DNA from: an uncultured Actinomycetes bacterium
GTDB lineage: Bacteria > Actinomycetota > Actinomycetes > Mycobacteriales > Nakamurellaceae
Assembly: GCA_937926105.1 (NCBI GenBank)
Contig: CALANS010000048.1
Coordinates: forward strand, 1-64,000
DNA length: 64,000 nt
Reading direction: 5' to 3'
Position 1 is the first letter of the stretch. Every line of letters starts with the position of its first letter. The notes beneath the pieces are model-generated. The model saw nothing but the letters and a program-made list of their open reading frames with translations, did not search any database and was not told the origin of the DNA. Below, in pieces: positions 33,584-41,820 of the stretch. The position numbers and the translations under genes are program-made.

Positions 33584-36500
33584 CGTGAGATCCCCCTCGT
33601 TGAGCGCTGCTGCGCGGGCTGATGAACGTGCTGCCGGCCGCGGATCCCGGTCGGCCGGGTTGGATGCAGCCCGGTCATCTGCTGGTGCGCGGACCGCTCC
33701 GCGCCGCGGCGGGCCAGGATTCCGGCCAGCACCTGCTCGCGGCTCTGCTGGTCCGAGCCGAACGCCAGATCGGTGCCGCTCGTCGAGTCGGTGGCCACGT
33801 AAGCACGGTTCGACCGGGTGCCGCGCGTCATGGCCACGTAGAACGCCTCGCGGGTCATCGCTCTGGTGGCGATGGTGTGCGTCGTGTCCACCGTCATCCC
33901 CTGGCAGCGGTGGGCGGTCACGGCGTAGCCGAGCTCCACGTGCAGGGCGACATAGCCTGCGGGCAGCACTGTTTCCGATGACGAAGTCCCGGCCCGCACC
34001 CGCAACGATCCGTCGCGCCCGACCGCCGTCACCACGAACGCCGAGCCGTTTTTGACGAACCCGCTGGCATATCGGCCGTACTGGTTGGGGCGCGCGCCCG
34101 GTTCGGAGCCGTCGGTCAGGTGACGGTCGACCCGCCGTGCCACGATCCGATCGCCGACGCCGACCGTCGTCCCGTCACCGAGCGGCACCCCACCAGGCAG
34201 GACCTCGCCGGCGCGGATGCGATCGGCGCGAACGGTCAGATTCAGCGCCTGGACGGTGTCCCGGTCCGCCGCGACCAGCAGGCTGTCCAAACCGGCGGCG
34301 CGGTCGGCCTTCCACGCCCGGTAGGCGTCGTCGATCATCTCCTCCGTCGTGCCGCTCGCGATGCGCCCGTGCCGCTGATACGCCTCCAGCGCAGCAACAT
34401 CGCCGCTCCGCAGCTGCAGCGAAGCCTCGGCCTCCCAGGTGCGCACGCTGCCGTCGGGATCGTGGAAGCGGTGCACGTCGGTGAGCTGCGCGGTGTCCGG
34501 CCGATGCTGGGCGAGCAGCTCGAAGGTGCCGCCCGCGCCGATGGCCGGCAGCTGGTGGTGGTCGCCGACCAGCAGCAGCTTCGCCCCGGACGCCTTCGCC
34601 TGCGCCGCAAGGGCATTCAGCGTGGCCAAGTTGGCCAGGCCGGCCTCGTCCAGCACCAGGAGCTGATCCTTGTGCAGCGACCACCGGTCGTGCTGAGTCA
34701 TCGCGCGCGCGAGGGTCCGATCGATCCGGTCGGTGGGCCGGCCGGCGGCGGCGAGCTCGTCGTGCCGGGCGCGCAGCTGCTGGATGCGCGCGGCCCGGCC
34801 CGGCTGCATCTTCTGCTGGGCCAGCCATTGAGCGGTGTTCTCGGCGGCGATGGCGATCTCGGTGCCGAGCACCTGTGCCGCGACGGCGGAGGTGGCCAGG
34901 CCGACCACCGACCCGGGGCCGTGCTCTGCCTCCCACGCCGCGCGCAGCCCGGCCATGGTGGTGGTCTTGCCGGTGCCCGCGGCGCCGACGAGCACGTCGC
35001 ACACCCGTCCGGACGTGCACACCGACAGGATGGCGGCGGCCTGCTCGGGCTGCAACTCTGCGCCGCCCGGCAGCGCGGTGGAAGTGCTGCGCTGCAACGC
35101 ATCCGCCGGCACGCTGGGCGCGGAGACGTCGTCCGCCGCATGCAGCAGGGCGTCCTCGGCGGCCAACACCTCGGGCGAGGTGAAGATCTCGGGCGGCTCG
35201 TAGATCGAGCGTCCGGTGGTCAGGTCCGTCACCGCCACCGAGTCCGGCACGGGAGAGGGGTTGAGCAGGACACTGCGATCCATGGCGGCCTTGCCGACGC
35301 GGTCGCGGGCGGCGAGCAACTCGTCGACGGCGGCGAACTGCAGGCCGGCGGCGGCCATGGCCCGGCAGCTGGCGGCGACGATGTTCCAGCGCGACCAGGT
35401 GGACCGCTTGGCCTCGACCTGGTCCAGCACGGTGGCCGCGAGCCTTTCGACCGTGGCGTCGTCCACGGCGGCGGACGTCGTTCCCCCGCGAGCGGGAGGT
35501 ACCCCCACCGGCTGGGAACGACTCGACGAGGCGACGGCGACGTGGCGCGCCCACGCTCGCGGATCGGAGGCCAGGATCACCCCGGCGCGGCGCGCCCACC
35601 GCTCGGTGTACTCGGCCAGGGTGGACGCCCGCTTGGGCTCCCGGGTGGTCAGCGTCGCCTGCTGGCGGATGCGCACCGCCTCGGGTCCAGTGGGCTGGCG
35701 GTGGTGCTTGGCGACGAAGGCGGCGATGGCGTCGTCCTTGGCGGCGGTGATCGCGGCGGAGCGCTGGGAGAACTCGGAGATCAGGTGGTCGGGCACGGCG
35801 GCCAGTTCGCGGCGCGGGTTGCGGTCCCGGCGGCGCTGCCGGGTCTCCCACGCCAGACCCAGTGCGCGGGTGAGGTTGTCGGCGAGCAGCAGGTCGTAGG
35901 TGTCGGAGTGCGCGACGGCCGCCGCGTACAGCGACTGCGAGTCCAGCGTGCGCCACTTCCCGTCGGCAGCCTGTGCCCGATTCGCGACCGTCAGGTGCGT
36001 ATGAAGCTGAGGATCGCCTGCGCGGGAGTCGTGGTGGTCGAACGCGGCGGCGACGAGGCCGCGGACCGGGACGCGGGCGGCCCCGGCGTGCCCGGTGCGG
36101 GTGCGGGCTACGTCACGTTCGATCAGGCCGACGGTGACGGCGATGGCGGCGTGGTGCGCGTCGACGATGGCGCGCTGCTCGCCGGCGTCGGACAGCGCCC
36201 ACAGCACCGAGACGGACTTGGGCACCGAGAATGTCAGGTCGAATCCGGCGACGGACGAGCGGTGGGGCTTGGCCTTCTCGGTGGCCGTGATCGCGGCGAT
36301 GCGGGCGTCGCGTTCCTCGCCGGCCAGGTCGGGTGGGAGGGCGGCGACGGCGGCTGCGACGCGGTCGGCGGGTGGGGGAGTGGTGACGTACTCGCGGCCC
36401 AGCACGGTATCGGTGACGGGGTCGTGGGCGGCGCCGAACAGCCGGGCCATCTGCTCCTCGGTCACCACCGAGCCGGCGGCCAGGCCGGCGCCGTCGGCCA

Positions 36501-36666
36501 GTCCGGGCAGACCTTGGCCCAGCCAGATTCCTGCCGGGTAGCCGGGATTCGTGTAGTAGCGGGTCATCGCGTCCCCGGCGCGGTCGGGAGCGTCGCCGCG
36601 TGCGGTGTGCCGCATCAGGTACTGGTAGCCCGATCCGGCGGAGAGCCGCGCAATCGACATCACCAT
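33580..36666 (-). CDS. MobF-family relaxase-helicase (TrwC/TraA-like)
   Basis: About 1028 residues from ATG 36666 (MVMSIARLSAGSGYQYL); ATG 36660 is an alternative. The N-terminal TrwC relaxase domain has candidate catalytic tyrosines in GYQYL/RYYTNPGYP and the metal-binding histidines in HHDSRAGDPQLHTHLTVAN. The C-terminal half is a RecD/TraI-type helicase with GAAGTGKTTT, LLVLDEAGLAN and the final YAVTAHRCQGMTVD. It would nick at oriT and unwind for conjugative transfer. No oriT could be assigned. No partner secretion genes are present. Confidence 0.93.
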   Translation of the reverse strand: MVMSIARLSAGSGYQYLMRHTARGDAPDRAGDAMTRYYTNPGYPAGIWLGQGLPGLADGAGLAAGSVVTEEQMARLFGAAHDPVTDTVLGREYVTTPPPADRVAAAVAALPPDLAGEERDARIAAITATEKAKPHRSSVAGFDLTFSVPKSVSVLWALSDAGEQRAIVDAHHAAIAVTVGLIERDVARTRTGHAGAARVPVRGLVAAAFDHHDSRAGDPQLHTHLTVANRAQAADGKWRTLDSQSLYAAAVAHSDTYDLLLADNLTRALGLAWETRQRRRDRNPRRELAAVPDHLISEFSQRSAAITAAKDDAIAAFVAKHHRQPTGPEAVRIRQQATLTTREPKRASTLAEYTERWARRAGVILASDPRAWARHVAVASSSRSQPVGVPPARGGTTSAAVDDATVERLAATVLDQVEAKRSTWSRWNIVAASCRAMAAAGLQFAAVDELLAARDRVGKAAMDRSVLLNPSPVPDSVAVTDLTTGRSIYEPPEIFTSPEVLAAEDALLHAADDVSAPSVPADALQRSTSTALPGGAELQPEQAAAILSVCTSGRVCDVLVGAAGTGKTTTMAGLRAAWEAEHGPGSVVGLATSAVAAQVLGTEIAIAAENTAQWLAQQKMQPGRAARIQQLRARHDELAAAGRPTDRIDRTLARAMTQHDRWSLHKDQLLVLDEAGLANLATLNALAAQAKASGAKLLLVGDHHQLPAIGAGGTFELLAQHRPDTAQLTDVHRFHDPDGSVRTWEAEASLQLRSGDVAALEAYQRHGRIASGTTEEMIDDAYRAWKADRAAGLDSLLVAADRDTVQALNLTVRADRIRAGEVLPGGVPLGDGTTVGVGDRIVARRVDRHLTDGSEPGARPNQYGRYASGFVKNGSAFVVTAVGRDGSLRVRAGTSSSETVLPAGYVALHVELGYAVTAHRCQGMTVDTTHTIATRAMTREAFYVAMTRGTRSNRAYVATDSTSGTDLAFGSDQQSREQVLAGILARRGAERSAHQQMTGLHPTRPTGIRGRQHVHQPAQQRSTRGISR

Positions 36667-36954
36667 ACTTCGTAGTGGTGCCATCGCTGGACCGTTAGCG
36701 CCGTCGACTCGATGCCGATCATCGCCCGGCCGGCTGACGTCACCCTCGTACGCATCGTGGTTCTGGATGCGCTCGTGGTGGTGCGGTTCGCCATCGTCAC
36801 CCTCCTCGTCGGCGGCGGGGCCGGCTTGCGTCCCGGGACCCGGTGCGCCGACCTCTACAGGGAGGTGGTGCCATCTCCGCGCCGTTGAGGCAGACAGGAT
36901 GAGAATCGGGCCGATCATGTGCTCCAGCCGTGGGGTGGGTGGGACCTCATCTGG
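36667..36954. other. Region upstream of the relaxase gene, possible oriT location
   Basis: 288 bp without a supported gene on either strand. Relaxase-gene-proximal non-coding DNA is where oriT usually lies in MobF elements. I see no repeat clear enough to call a nic site. Confidence 0.25.
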
Positions 36955-37191
36955 ATGAGCGGTCATCGAAGGGTCGCGGCTGCGATCCAGCTCGCCGTGC
37001 CGCTGCACAACTTCGGAGTGTCGCAACACATCAAGACCTGGATGGACTTGATCATCACCGACCCGCGGGGCGACCGACCAGAGCACGCCAATGCTGGTCG
37101 AGTCGGTAGGGCCCGCGAGGCCGGCAAGGCGCTGAGCGCACTCGGCGCCGCGGTCGCCGTCGGAGCGGCGCCGGCGGGATCACAGCCGTAG
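36955..37191 (+). pseudogene. Fragment of an FMN-dependent NADH-azoreductase-like gene
   Basis: About 78 codons with QLAVPLHNFGVSQHIKTWMD and LIITDPR, the flavodoxin-fold segment of AzoR-type FMN reductases, followed by a diverged tail. The N-terminal and C-terminal parts of the ~200-residue enzyme are absent. Probably passenger debris. Confidence 0.5.
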
Positions 37192-37227
37192 ATCAGGCAA
37201 GGAGTAGCCGGGTCTCGGCACCCACGG

Positions 37228-37845
37228 TCACGGCGTGACCCGGTAGTTGAACCGGGCAGCGGCCGCGGTGATGAGTGGCTCGAGCGCAGGATCGGTCAGG
37301 GACCGGGTGAACTCGGGCGCCGCCGGGAAGGAGTCGACCGCAGGGGTGAACAACGTGACGGCGCGGCTGCCGGCCATGGCCGAGGTGTGTAGCAGCCCGT
37401 CGACGTGTGCGGGGTGGTCGTGGATGGCATGCGCCCATGCGCGGCAGTGATCGTGCCGGCCGGTATTGATGGCATGGGAGGCGCCGTTGGCTGCCGGCCA
37501 CGCTCCCGTCAGATCCAGCAGCCGTAGCGGCCGGTTGATGCGCCATGCGGTCAGGAAGGGGTTACCGGCGCTTCGGTTTATAGCGCGGCCGCGCTGGTAC
37601 ACCTCGGCAAACGTGGTGTACGGGTCGAGCGCGGTGTAGCTGACGGCGTAGTCCGCGTGCACCCGGGGTGGCGGCGGGTGCGGGTCGAACCGGTTGACGG
37701 TGGGGCCGAAGTAGCGCAGCGCGTTCCATGGCAGCGCGTGGCTGCCCCGCGTGGGTTGGATACGCCACAGCACGGTCCCCTCGGCCAGCACCGCGAGGTC
37801 GTTGGGGTCGATGGTGAGGCTGCCCGGACGGGCAGGCAGTTTCAC
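37228..37845 (-). CDS. RES-domain toxin
   Basis: 205 residues from GTG 37845, which overlaps the antitoxin stop by 4 bp (GTGA); GTG 37848 is equally possible. RES features: GTVLWRIQPTRGSHALPWNA, VNRFDPHP, YTALDPYTTFAEVYQRGR and DGLLHTSAMAGSRAVTLF. A different subfamily from the two other intact RES proteins on this element. Confidence 0.83.
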   Translation of the reverse strand: MKLPARPGSLTIDPNDLAVLAEGTVLWRIQPTRGSHALPWNALRYFGPTVNRFDPHPPPPRVHADYAVSYTALDPYTTFAEVYQRGRAINRSAGNPFLTAWRINRPLRLLDLTGAWPAANGASHAINTGRHDHCRAWAHAIHDHPAHVDGLLHTSAMAGSRAVTLFTPAVDSFPAAPEFTRSLTDPALEPLITAAAARFNYRVTP

Positions 37846-38426
37846 CACTGGTAAAAGTTCTGCAAGATCTGACAGATGGTCTCGGTCGGCTGTCCGGCCA
37901 GCAGCCATGCTCGCGGGGTCACGGGGGTGCCTGCGACTCGCAGGTCCTGCTGAGCGGTCGTGATGAAGGTGGACAGTTCTACCGGCGCCATTTCGGCGGG
38001 CACGGCCGCCAGCACGGTGCGCAAGCCCGGCAGCGCCTTGGCCGGGCCGCTGTCGGTGAACTGCCAGCGCGGAAGCCGCAGGCGCGTTCCGAGCCGGAAC
38101 CCGTACAAGCTGCGGTCGGCGACGCGGTGACGGACCCGGCTGGGGTGCACACCGAGGCGGTCGGCCGCCTCTTCGACCGTGATGGACGTGGCTGCCTGGT
38201 CGATCAGATCATCGGCCGCGCGCCGCACCGCCGAAGCGGGTCCTACCGGTTCGAGGTCCTGTGGAGCCACCCCGTCGGCCAGCAAGAAGTCCCGTTCGGC
38301 GCCGGTCAGCGTGACCGCACCCGCGCGCGGCTGCCGCACCAGGTCCGACTCCAGCGCTGCCGCGAAATCGGCTTCCGCCAACCCGTCGGCGAACCTGTCC
38401 AGAACCTGCTGCACCGTGACGGTCAC
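37842..38426 (-). CDS. Antitoxin of a RES-type pair
   Basis: 194 residues from GTG 38426, preceded by GGAGGTGG at a good distance. A HTH-like segment (TSITVEEAADRLGVHPSRVR) and a C-terminal toxin-binding-like region (TPVTPRAWLLAGQPTETICQ). Long N-terminal part compared with small Xre antitoxins. Overlaps the RES toxin gene. Confidence 0.75.
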   Translation of the reverse strand: MTVTVQQVLDRFADGLAEADFAAALESDLVRQPRAGAVTLTGAERDFLLADGVAPQDLEPVGPASAVRRAADDLIDQAATSITVEEAADRLGVHPSRVRHRVADRSLYGFRLGTRLRLPRWQFTDSGPAKALPGLRTVLAAVPAEMAPVELSTFITTAQQDLRVAGTPVTPRAWLLAGQPTETICQILQNFYQW

Positions 38427-38909
38427 ATGTACCACCTCCGCACACCCATCATACGCATCGAGAGCTGTGCGGAATAGGCTTCCACGCACCCGCTTGATCG
38501 ACGCCGAGGTCGGCAGCGTGCTGCGCCGCCACGAGCGGAGCAGCCAGGTCAGTGCCGACGACGCGCTCAATGAGGCACTGGCCGTCCTGCTTGGCGTGCC
38601 CCTGATCACGGCCGTCGGCAAAGCTCAATGAGGTGTCCGATCTCGGCTGCGAGATCGAGGTCGCATGACTCAGGCTCCCGCGACGGAGAAGCGTCCAGGA
38701 TCCCGTTCGCGTGTGGCGCAGCGTCTTTGTCGTTCGCACTGAGCGTGATCTTGCTGGCGGTGCGCATACCGGGCCCGGTGCCAGTCGTGTACGTCATGGT
38801 TGAAGATCACGGTGCGCCCCCGCCGGCCGTGGCGCACCGTGCGACCGGCGCCCGGGCAGCCATCCCCTGCGGTCGGTCCGCTGTGGCGACCGGCGGGGAT
38901 GGCGCAGTC
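38427..38909. other. Intergenic region with two doubtful small ORFs
   Basis: 483 bp. A plus-strand frame from GTG 38467 to 38631 (54 codons, containing LIDAEVGSVLRRHERSSQ) and a minus-strand frame from ATG 38797 to 38606 (63 codons, MTYTTGTGPGMRTASK) overlap each other; neither has a strong ribosome-binding site or a family I recognise. At most one is likely real. Confidence 0.3.
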
Positions 38910-39401
38910 TCACCCGTGGGCTATGCGCTCCGCGACCAACGTGGTCGGCGGGATGTAGTTGCGCGCTGAGACGATGTTGCGCTGCAGGTGACGGTGCAGC
39001 TTGATCAGGTCTAGGCGGGGGAGCCCCCCATCGAGCGCGGCGATGTGCTGGCAGGCGAACGCGATGTCGTTCATGCAACCCAGCACCTGCCGGCTTGCGG
39101 TCTTGCCAATCACCACCTCCCTCGGGTCGAGTGGTCCAAGAGCATCGGCCCGAAAGCCTTCGGCGGCAAGCTGCTCGACGATCCGCGGGACCAGGAAGTC
39201 CCCCAGGGGCCGCAGCTCGGCGACGCGCACGTCCGGAGCAAAAACCGAGAACAGCGTGCCGGCGTGGGTCGCCAGCAGGCACTTGCGGCCGGAGACCCAG
39301 AACAGGTTCGCGTACCAATCGTCGTCGTTCGGCTCCACGCCAAGCGTCGCGGCGCTTGTCTTCCCGGCGATGGTCTGCAGCCGGGCCGTGCAGCGCACCA
39401 T
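38910..39401 (-). CDS. DUF6933-like protein
   Basis: 163 residues from ATG 39401 (a GTG at 39404 directly precedes it). MVRCTARLQTIAGKTSAATL, DDDWYANLFWVSGRKCLLAT, HAGTLFSVFAPDVRVAELRP and IGKTASRQVLGCMNDIAFAC match the small bacterial DUF6933 family as I know it; function unknown. Monocistronic here. Confidence 0.7.
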   Translation of the reverse strand: MVRCTARLQTIAGKTSAATLGVEPNDDDWYANLFWVSGRKCLLATHAGTLFSVFAPDVRVAELRPLGDFLVPRIVEQLAAEGFRADALGPLDPREVVIGKTASRQVLGCMNDIAFACQHIAALDGGLPRLDLIKLHRHLQRNIVSARNYIPPTTLVAERIAHG

Positions 39402-39723
39402 CACCCCACGACCGTACCTAGGCGCGTGGTGTGGGTCGACTCGAGAAGGGCGGACGGCTCAAGTGCCGCAGCGCACACTTGTCAGAGCGTATCCAGTCTG
39501 AACGGATTAGGGGGCCGGGTGTTGGTGTGGACTCGCACGCGCGGCGGAGCGTTCTCGTCAACTGCTTTGGTTGCGTCCCGGCCGCGCGTTGACTGCACCC
39601 CCCGAACAACGCCAAATCGCACGCGTAGCGGACGCCGCTGATGGTCAGGCGCCGGGACGCTCCTGCCGATCTGATGACCGACGTTGAAATCCCATCGAAA
39701 GCGTGAGCCTCAGGGACTCTGAG
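39402..39723. other. Intergenic region
   Basis: 322 bp with no supported gene. A short stem CTCAG/CTGAG near 39711-39724 could end the minus-strand operon that stops at 39724. Nothing else noticed. Confidence 0.4.
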
Positions 39724-40638
39724 CTAGGCATCGCCGAGCTGGGGAACGATATCGATCAAGCGGTAAAGGTCCCTGTGGCCCTTGGCACTGGATACCTCCA
39801 GCCGAACCCGTACGTCTCTCCCCTCCGCAGCGCGGACCTGATCCACGAGATCTTCCGCGATCGAACCTTCGATGGACCGATTCTCGTTCACGTCCAAGTA
39901 GAAGATTCTCCTGCGCCCTCGCGCACCGTCGAGGAAGCCGTCGAATTCCTCTGTCCGAGTTTCGCGTGCTGCGTTGACTTTGAGCTCCTTGCGCAAGTAG
40001 CTGATCTGCTCCGGAACCAGCAGCCCTGACGTAGTCGTGCCTCGATGGTCGGAAAGCGTGAGAGTTGTGGATACGCCTGTAATCGGCGTGTCGATGATCC
40101 GCCGCACGGCGGCACGCACTGTGGGCGACGCCGAAAGCACGCCGGTCAGATCGGCCAGTTGCGCATCTTCAACGGGCGGCAGCGACTCACATAAGTCACC
40201 GGCTGCGAGCTCCGCGTAAGTGGCGGTGCCAACGTCCGCCCAACCGAACAACTCGTGGTCGGCCCGGTTTGCAACGCGATCAGGGGCGAGGTCAAATACC
40301 AGCGTTGCACCCGCGGACGGTAGCAAATCGATGGGTGCGGCGGTGCGAACGGACGGTGGCGCAGATGTCACGTCCAGATTCTGTTGCCGAGCCTGTGCCA
40401 ACATCCCGGTTGCTTGCTGGATTGCATGAGCCAGGCGACCGACGATGCTCGCGTCCACGTCCCAGGGAGGGGTGATTTTCACGGTTAACCGCGGTCGATG
40501 GATCTGGTGGTCCTTGGGGAGCATGTCGTTCGCCATACGGATCACTGCGGCACGTGCGAAACGATCCTCGACGCTGTCCGATGAGAATTCCTGCAGGTCG
40601 TGGTCCCGGGCTGCGAGGATTCTGTCGATGTTTGTCAC
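39724..40638 (-). CDS. Hypothetical protein, distal gene of a small operon
   Basis: 304 residues from GTG 40638, overlapping the preceding gene's TGA by 4 bp. I do not recognise a family. The N-terminus is charged and helical (NIDRILAARDHDLQEFSSDS); the middle is a mixed alpha/beta region; the C-terminal third has RRRIFYLDVNENRSIEGSIA and VRLEVSSAKGHRDLY. No membrane segment, signal peptide or nucleotide-binding motif is visible. Confidence 0.7.
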   Translation of the reverse strand: MTNIDRILAARDHDLQEFSSDSVEDRFARAAVIRMANDMLPKDHQIHRPRLTVKITPPWDVDASIVGRLAHAIQQATGMLAQARQQNLDVTSAPPSVRTAAPIDLLPSAGATLVFDLAPDRVANRADHELFGWADVGTATYAELAAGDLCESLPPVEDAQLADLTGVLSASPTVRAAVRRIIDTPITGVSTTLTLSDHRGTTTSGLLVPEQISYLRKELKVNAARETRTEEFDGFLDGARGRRRIFYLDVNENRSIEGSIAEDLVDQVRAAEGRDVRVRLEVSSAKGHRDLYRLIDIVPQLGDA

Positions 40639-41117
40639 GATGTCACCTCCAGATAGCCCCCGCCGCCGCCGAGCCAATGCACGTACGCCTGCGACCGCCG
40701 CAGCTGGTGGTCCAGATACAGCGCAGTATCCAACAGCCCGCCGACAGGAAGAAGTGTCGACGCCCGCACCTGGACAGGTTCGTCCGGAAGATAGGGAAAT
40801 GTCACGAACGCGTCGAAGGTGGTGAGCAACGACAGCGGCATGTTGTCCGCGGCGAGCATGCCCGCCTCGATGGAGCTGGTATCCCGCACGCACACCAGCA
40901 TCCGCCCCCGCTCTCCCCGGGTTGCAGGATCAACGAAGTCGCCGCCGAGGAGGATGCGCTGCACGTCGAAGCATTGGCGGAGGCGTGCCGCCGACGCCAG
41001 GGCAGCGTCCACGACCAGTCGACGGGGGGAGTCCGAATATGCGGCGCGGACATCATCCGGCGCCGCGGAGTGGGCCCCCGGCGGCAAGCTGCCGTCGTTC
41101 GCCAGGTTGATGCTCAC
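40635..41117 (-). CDS. Hypothetical protein, middle gene of a small operon
   Basis: 160 residues from ATG 41117. No recognised family. Likely a compact beta-rich cytoplasmic protein: RRLVVDAALASAARLRQCFD, RGRMLVCVRDTSSIEAGMLA and LTTFDAFVTFPYLPDEPVQV; it ends with a glycine run (WLGGGGGYLEVTS). Translationally coupled to the 304-residue protein downstream. Confidence 0.7.
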   Translation of the reverse strand: MSINLANDGSLPPGAHSAAPDDVRAAYSDSPRRLVVDAALASAARLRQCFDVQRILLGGDFVDPATRGERGRMLVCVRDTSSIEAGMLAADNMPLSLLTTFDAFVTFPYLPDEPVQVRASTLLPVGGLLDTALYLDHQLRRSQAYVHWLGGGGGYLEVTS

Positions 41118-41189
41118 GACTCGGGTCCTTGCCGTGGCCAGCCCCGGCCGTCGTTCATCCTCTGGTTCTTTGTCACCTCGATGCAGTGG

Positions 41190-41303
41190 CTATGACCGGC
41201 CGGACAGATCTTCGCGAGCTGGCGGGACCATCGTGCGGGCTGTGCTGCTGAACGTACTTGTGTTGGACGGGCCGACCGTCATCAGCTGTCGGTTCTCGGT
41301 CAC
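41190..41303 (-). CDS. Possible 37-residue peptide at the head of the operon
   Basis: GTG 41303 is preceded by AGGAGG with a 5-nt spacing, an ideal ribosome-binding site, and opens 37 codons (MTENRQLMTVGPSNTSTFSS then TARTMVPPARED). It lies 72 bp upstream of the 160-residue gene on the same strand. The peptide is Ser/Thr-rich with no recognised family; it could be a leader or a precursor peptide. Confidence 0.45.
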   Translation of the reverse strand: MTENRQLMTVGPSNTSTFSSTARTMVPPAREDLSGRS

Positions 41304-41548
41304 GCACGCCTCCTGATGGCGATCCGGCCCCGACGCCGCATCAGTCCTATCACGGTGGGGTACAGCGCGCACCTGTCTACTCCCGCGTCTGTGGAGCAGT
41401 TTTCGGCGTTTCTGCAGGTGGTCCGCGTGATGACACCGGCCAGACCCTTGAGGTAGGAGCGCGGGCGCGCTGGAAGTTGAATCCGCCTCTTGGAATGCCG
41501 AAGCGATTGGTGACCACGCTTCAGCCGGCTGAGTAGGAGAGAGACCCG

Positions 41549-41632
41549 ATGAAGATCCTCACGGTACTGGGCGTGCTGATCGCACTCATCAGTCTGATCA
41601 TCATGATCATTTCGCTGGTTCACAACTGGTGA
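41549..41632 (+). CDS. 27-residue hydrophobic peptide, type I toxin-like
   Basis: ATG 41549 follows AGGAGAGAGA (41535-41544) and encodes MKILTVLGVLIALISLIIMI then ISLVHNW. This is a single transmembrane helix with a short charged N-terminus and an aromatic C-terminus, the form of small membrane toxins such as TisB- or Ldr-like peptides. It sits 188 bp upstream of the defence helicase gene. No antisense RNA could be identified. Confidence 0.55.
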   Translation: MKILTVLGVLIALISLIIMIISLVHNW

Positions 41633-41820
41633 CCAGATCGCCAGTGTCTGCGGCCCTCTGGTCGCGCGCGATTGCGCGCTGCCTGGCGGCGGTTTACGTC
41701 ATGGGCGGGCCGCCGGCCAATCACGACCATGTGGGCTGGGAGGCCGCCGCGTCCCGTCGGGGTACCGCGTTAGGCTGATCGACTCGCACTGCCGATGAGT
41801 GCGACAGGAAGGGCACGCAG

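Noticed and set aside
34120..36675. 851-codon plus-strand open frame
   Set aside because: Lies wholly antisense to the relaxase gene, whose motifs are unmistakable; the translation is low-complexity Gly/Arg/Val.
38606..38797. 63-codon minus-strand frame
   Set aside because: Weak ribosome-binding site, overlaps another doubtful frame, no recognised family; noted only as part of the intergenic region.
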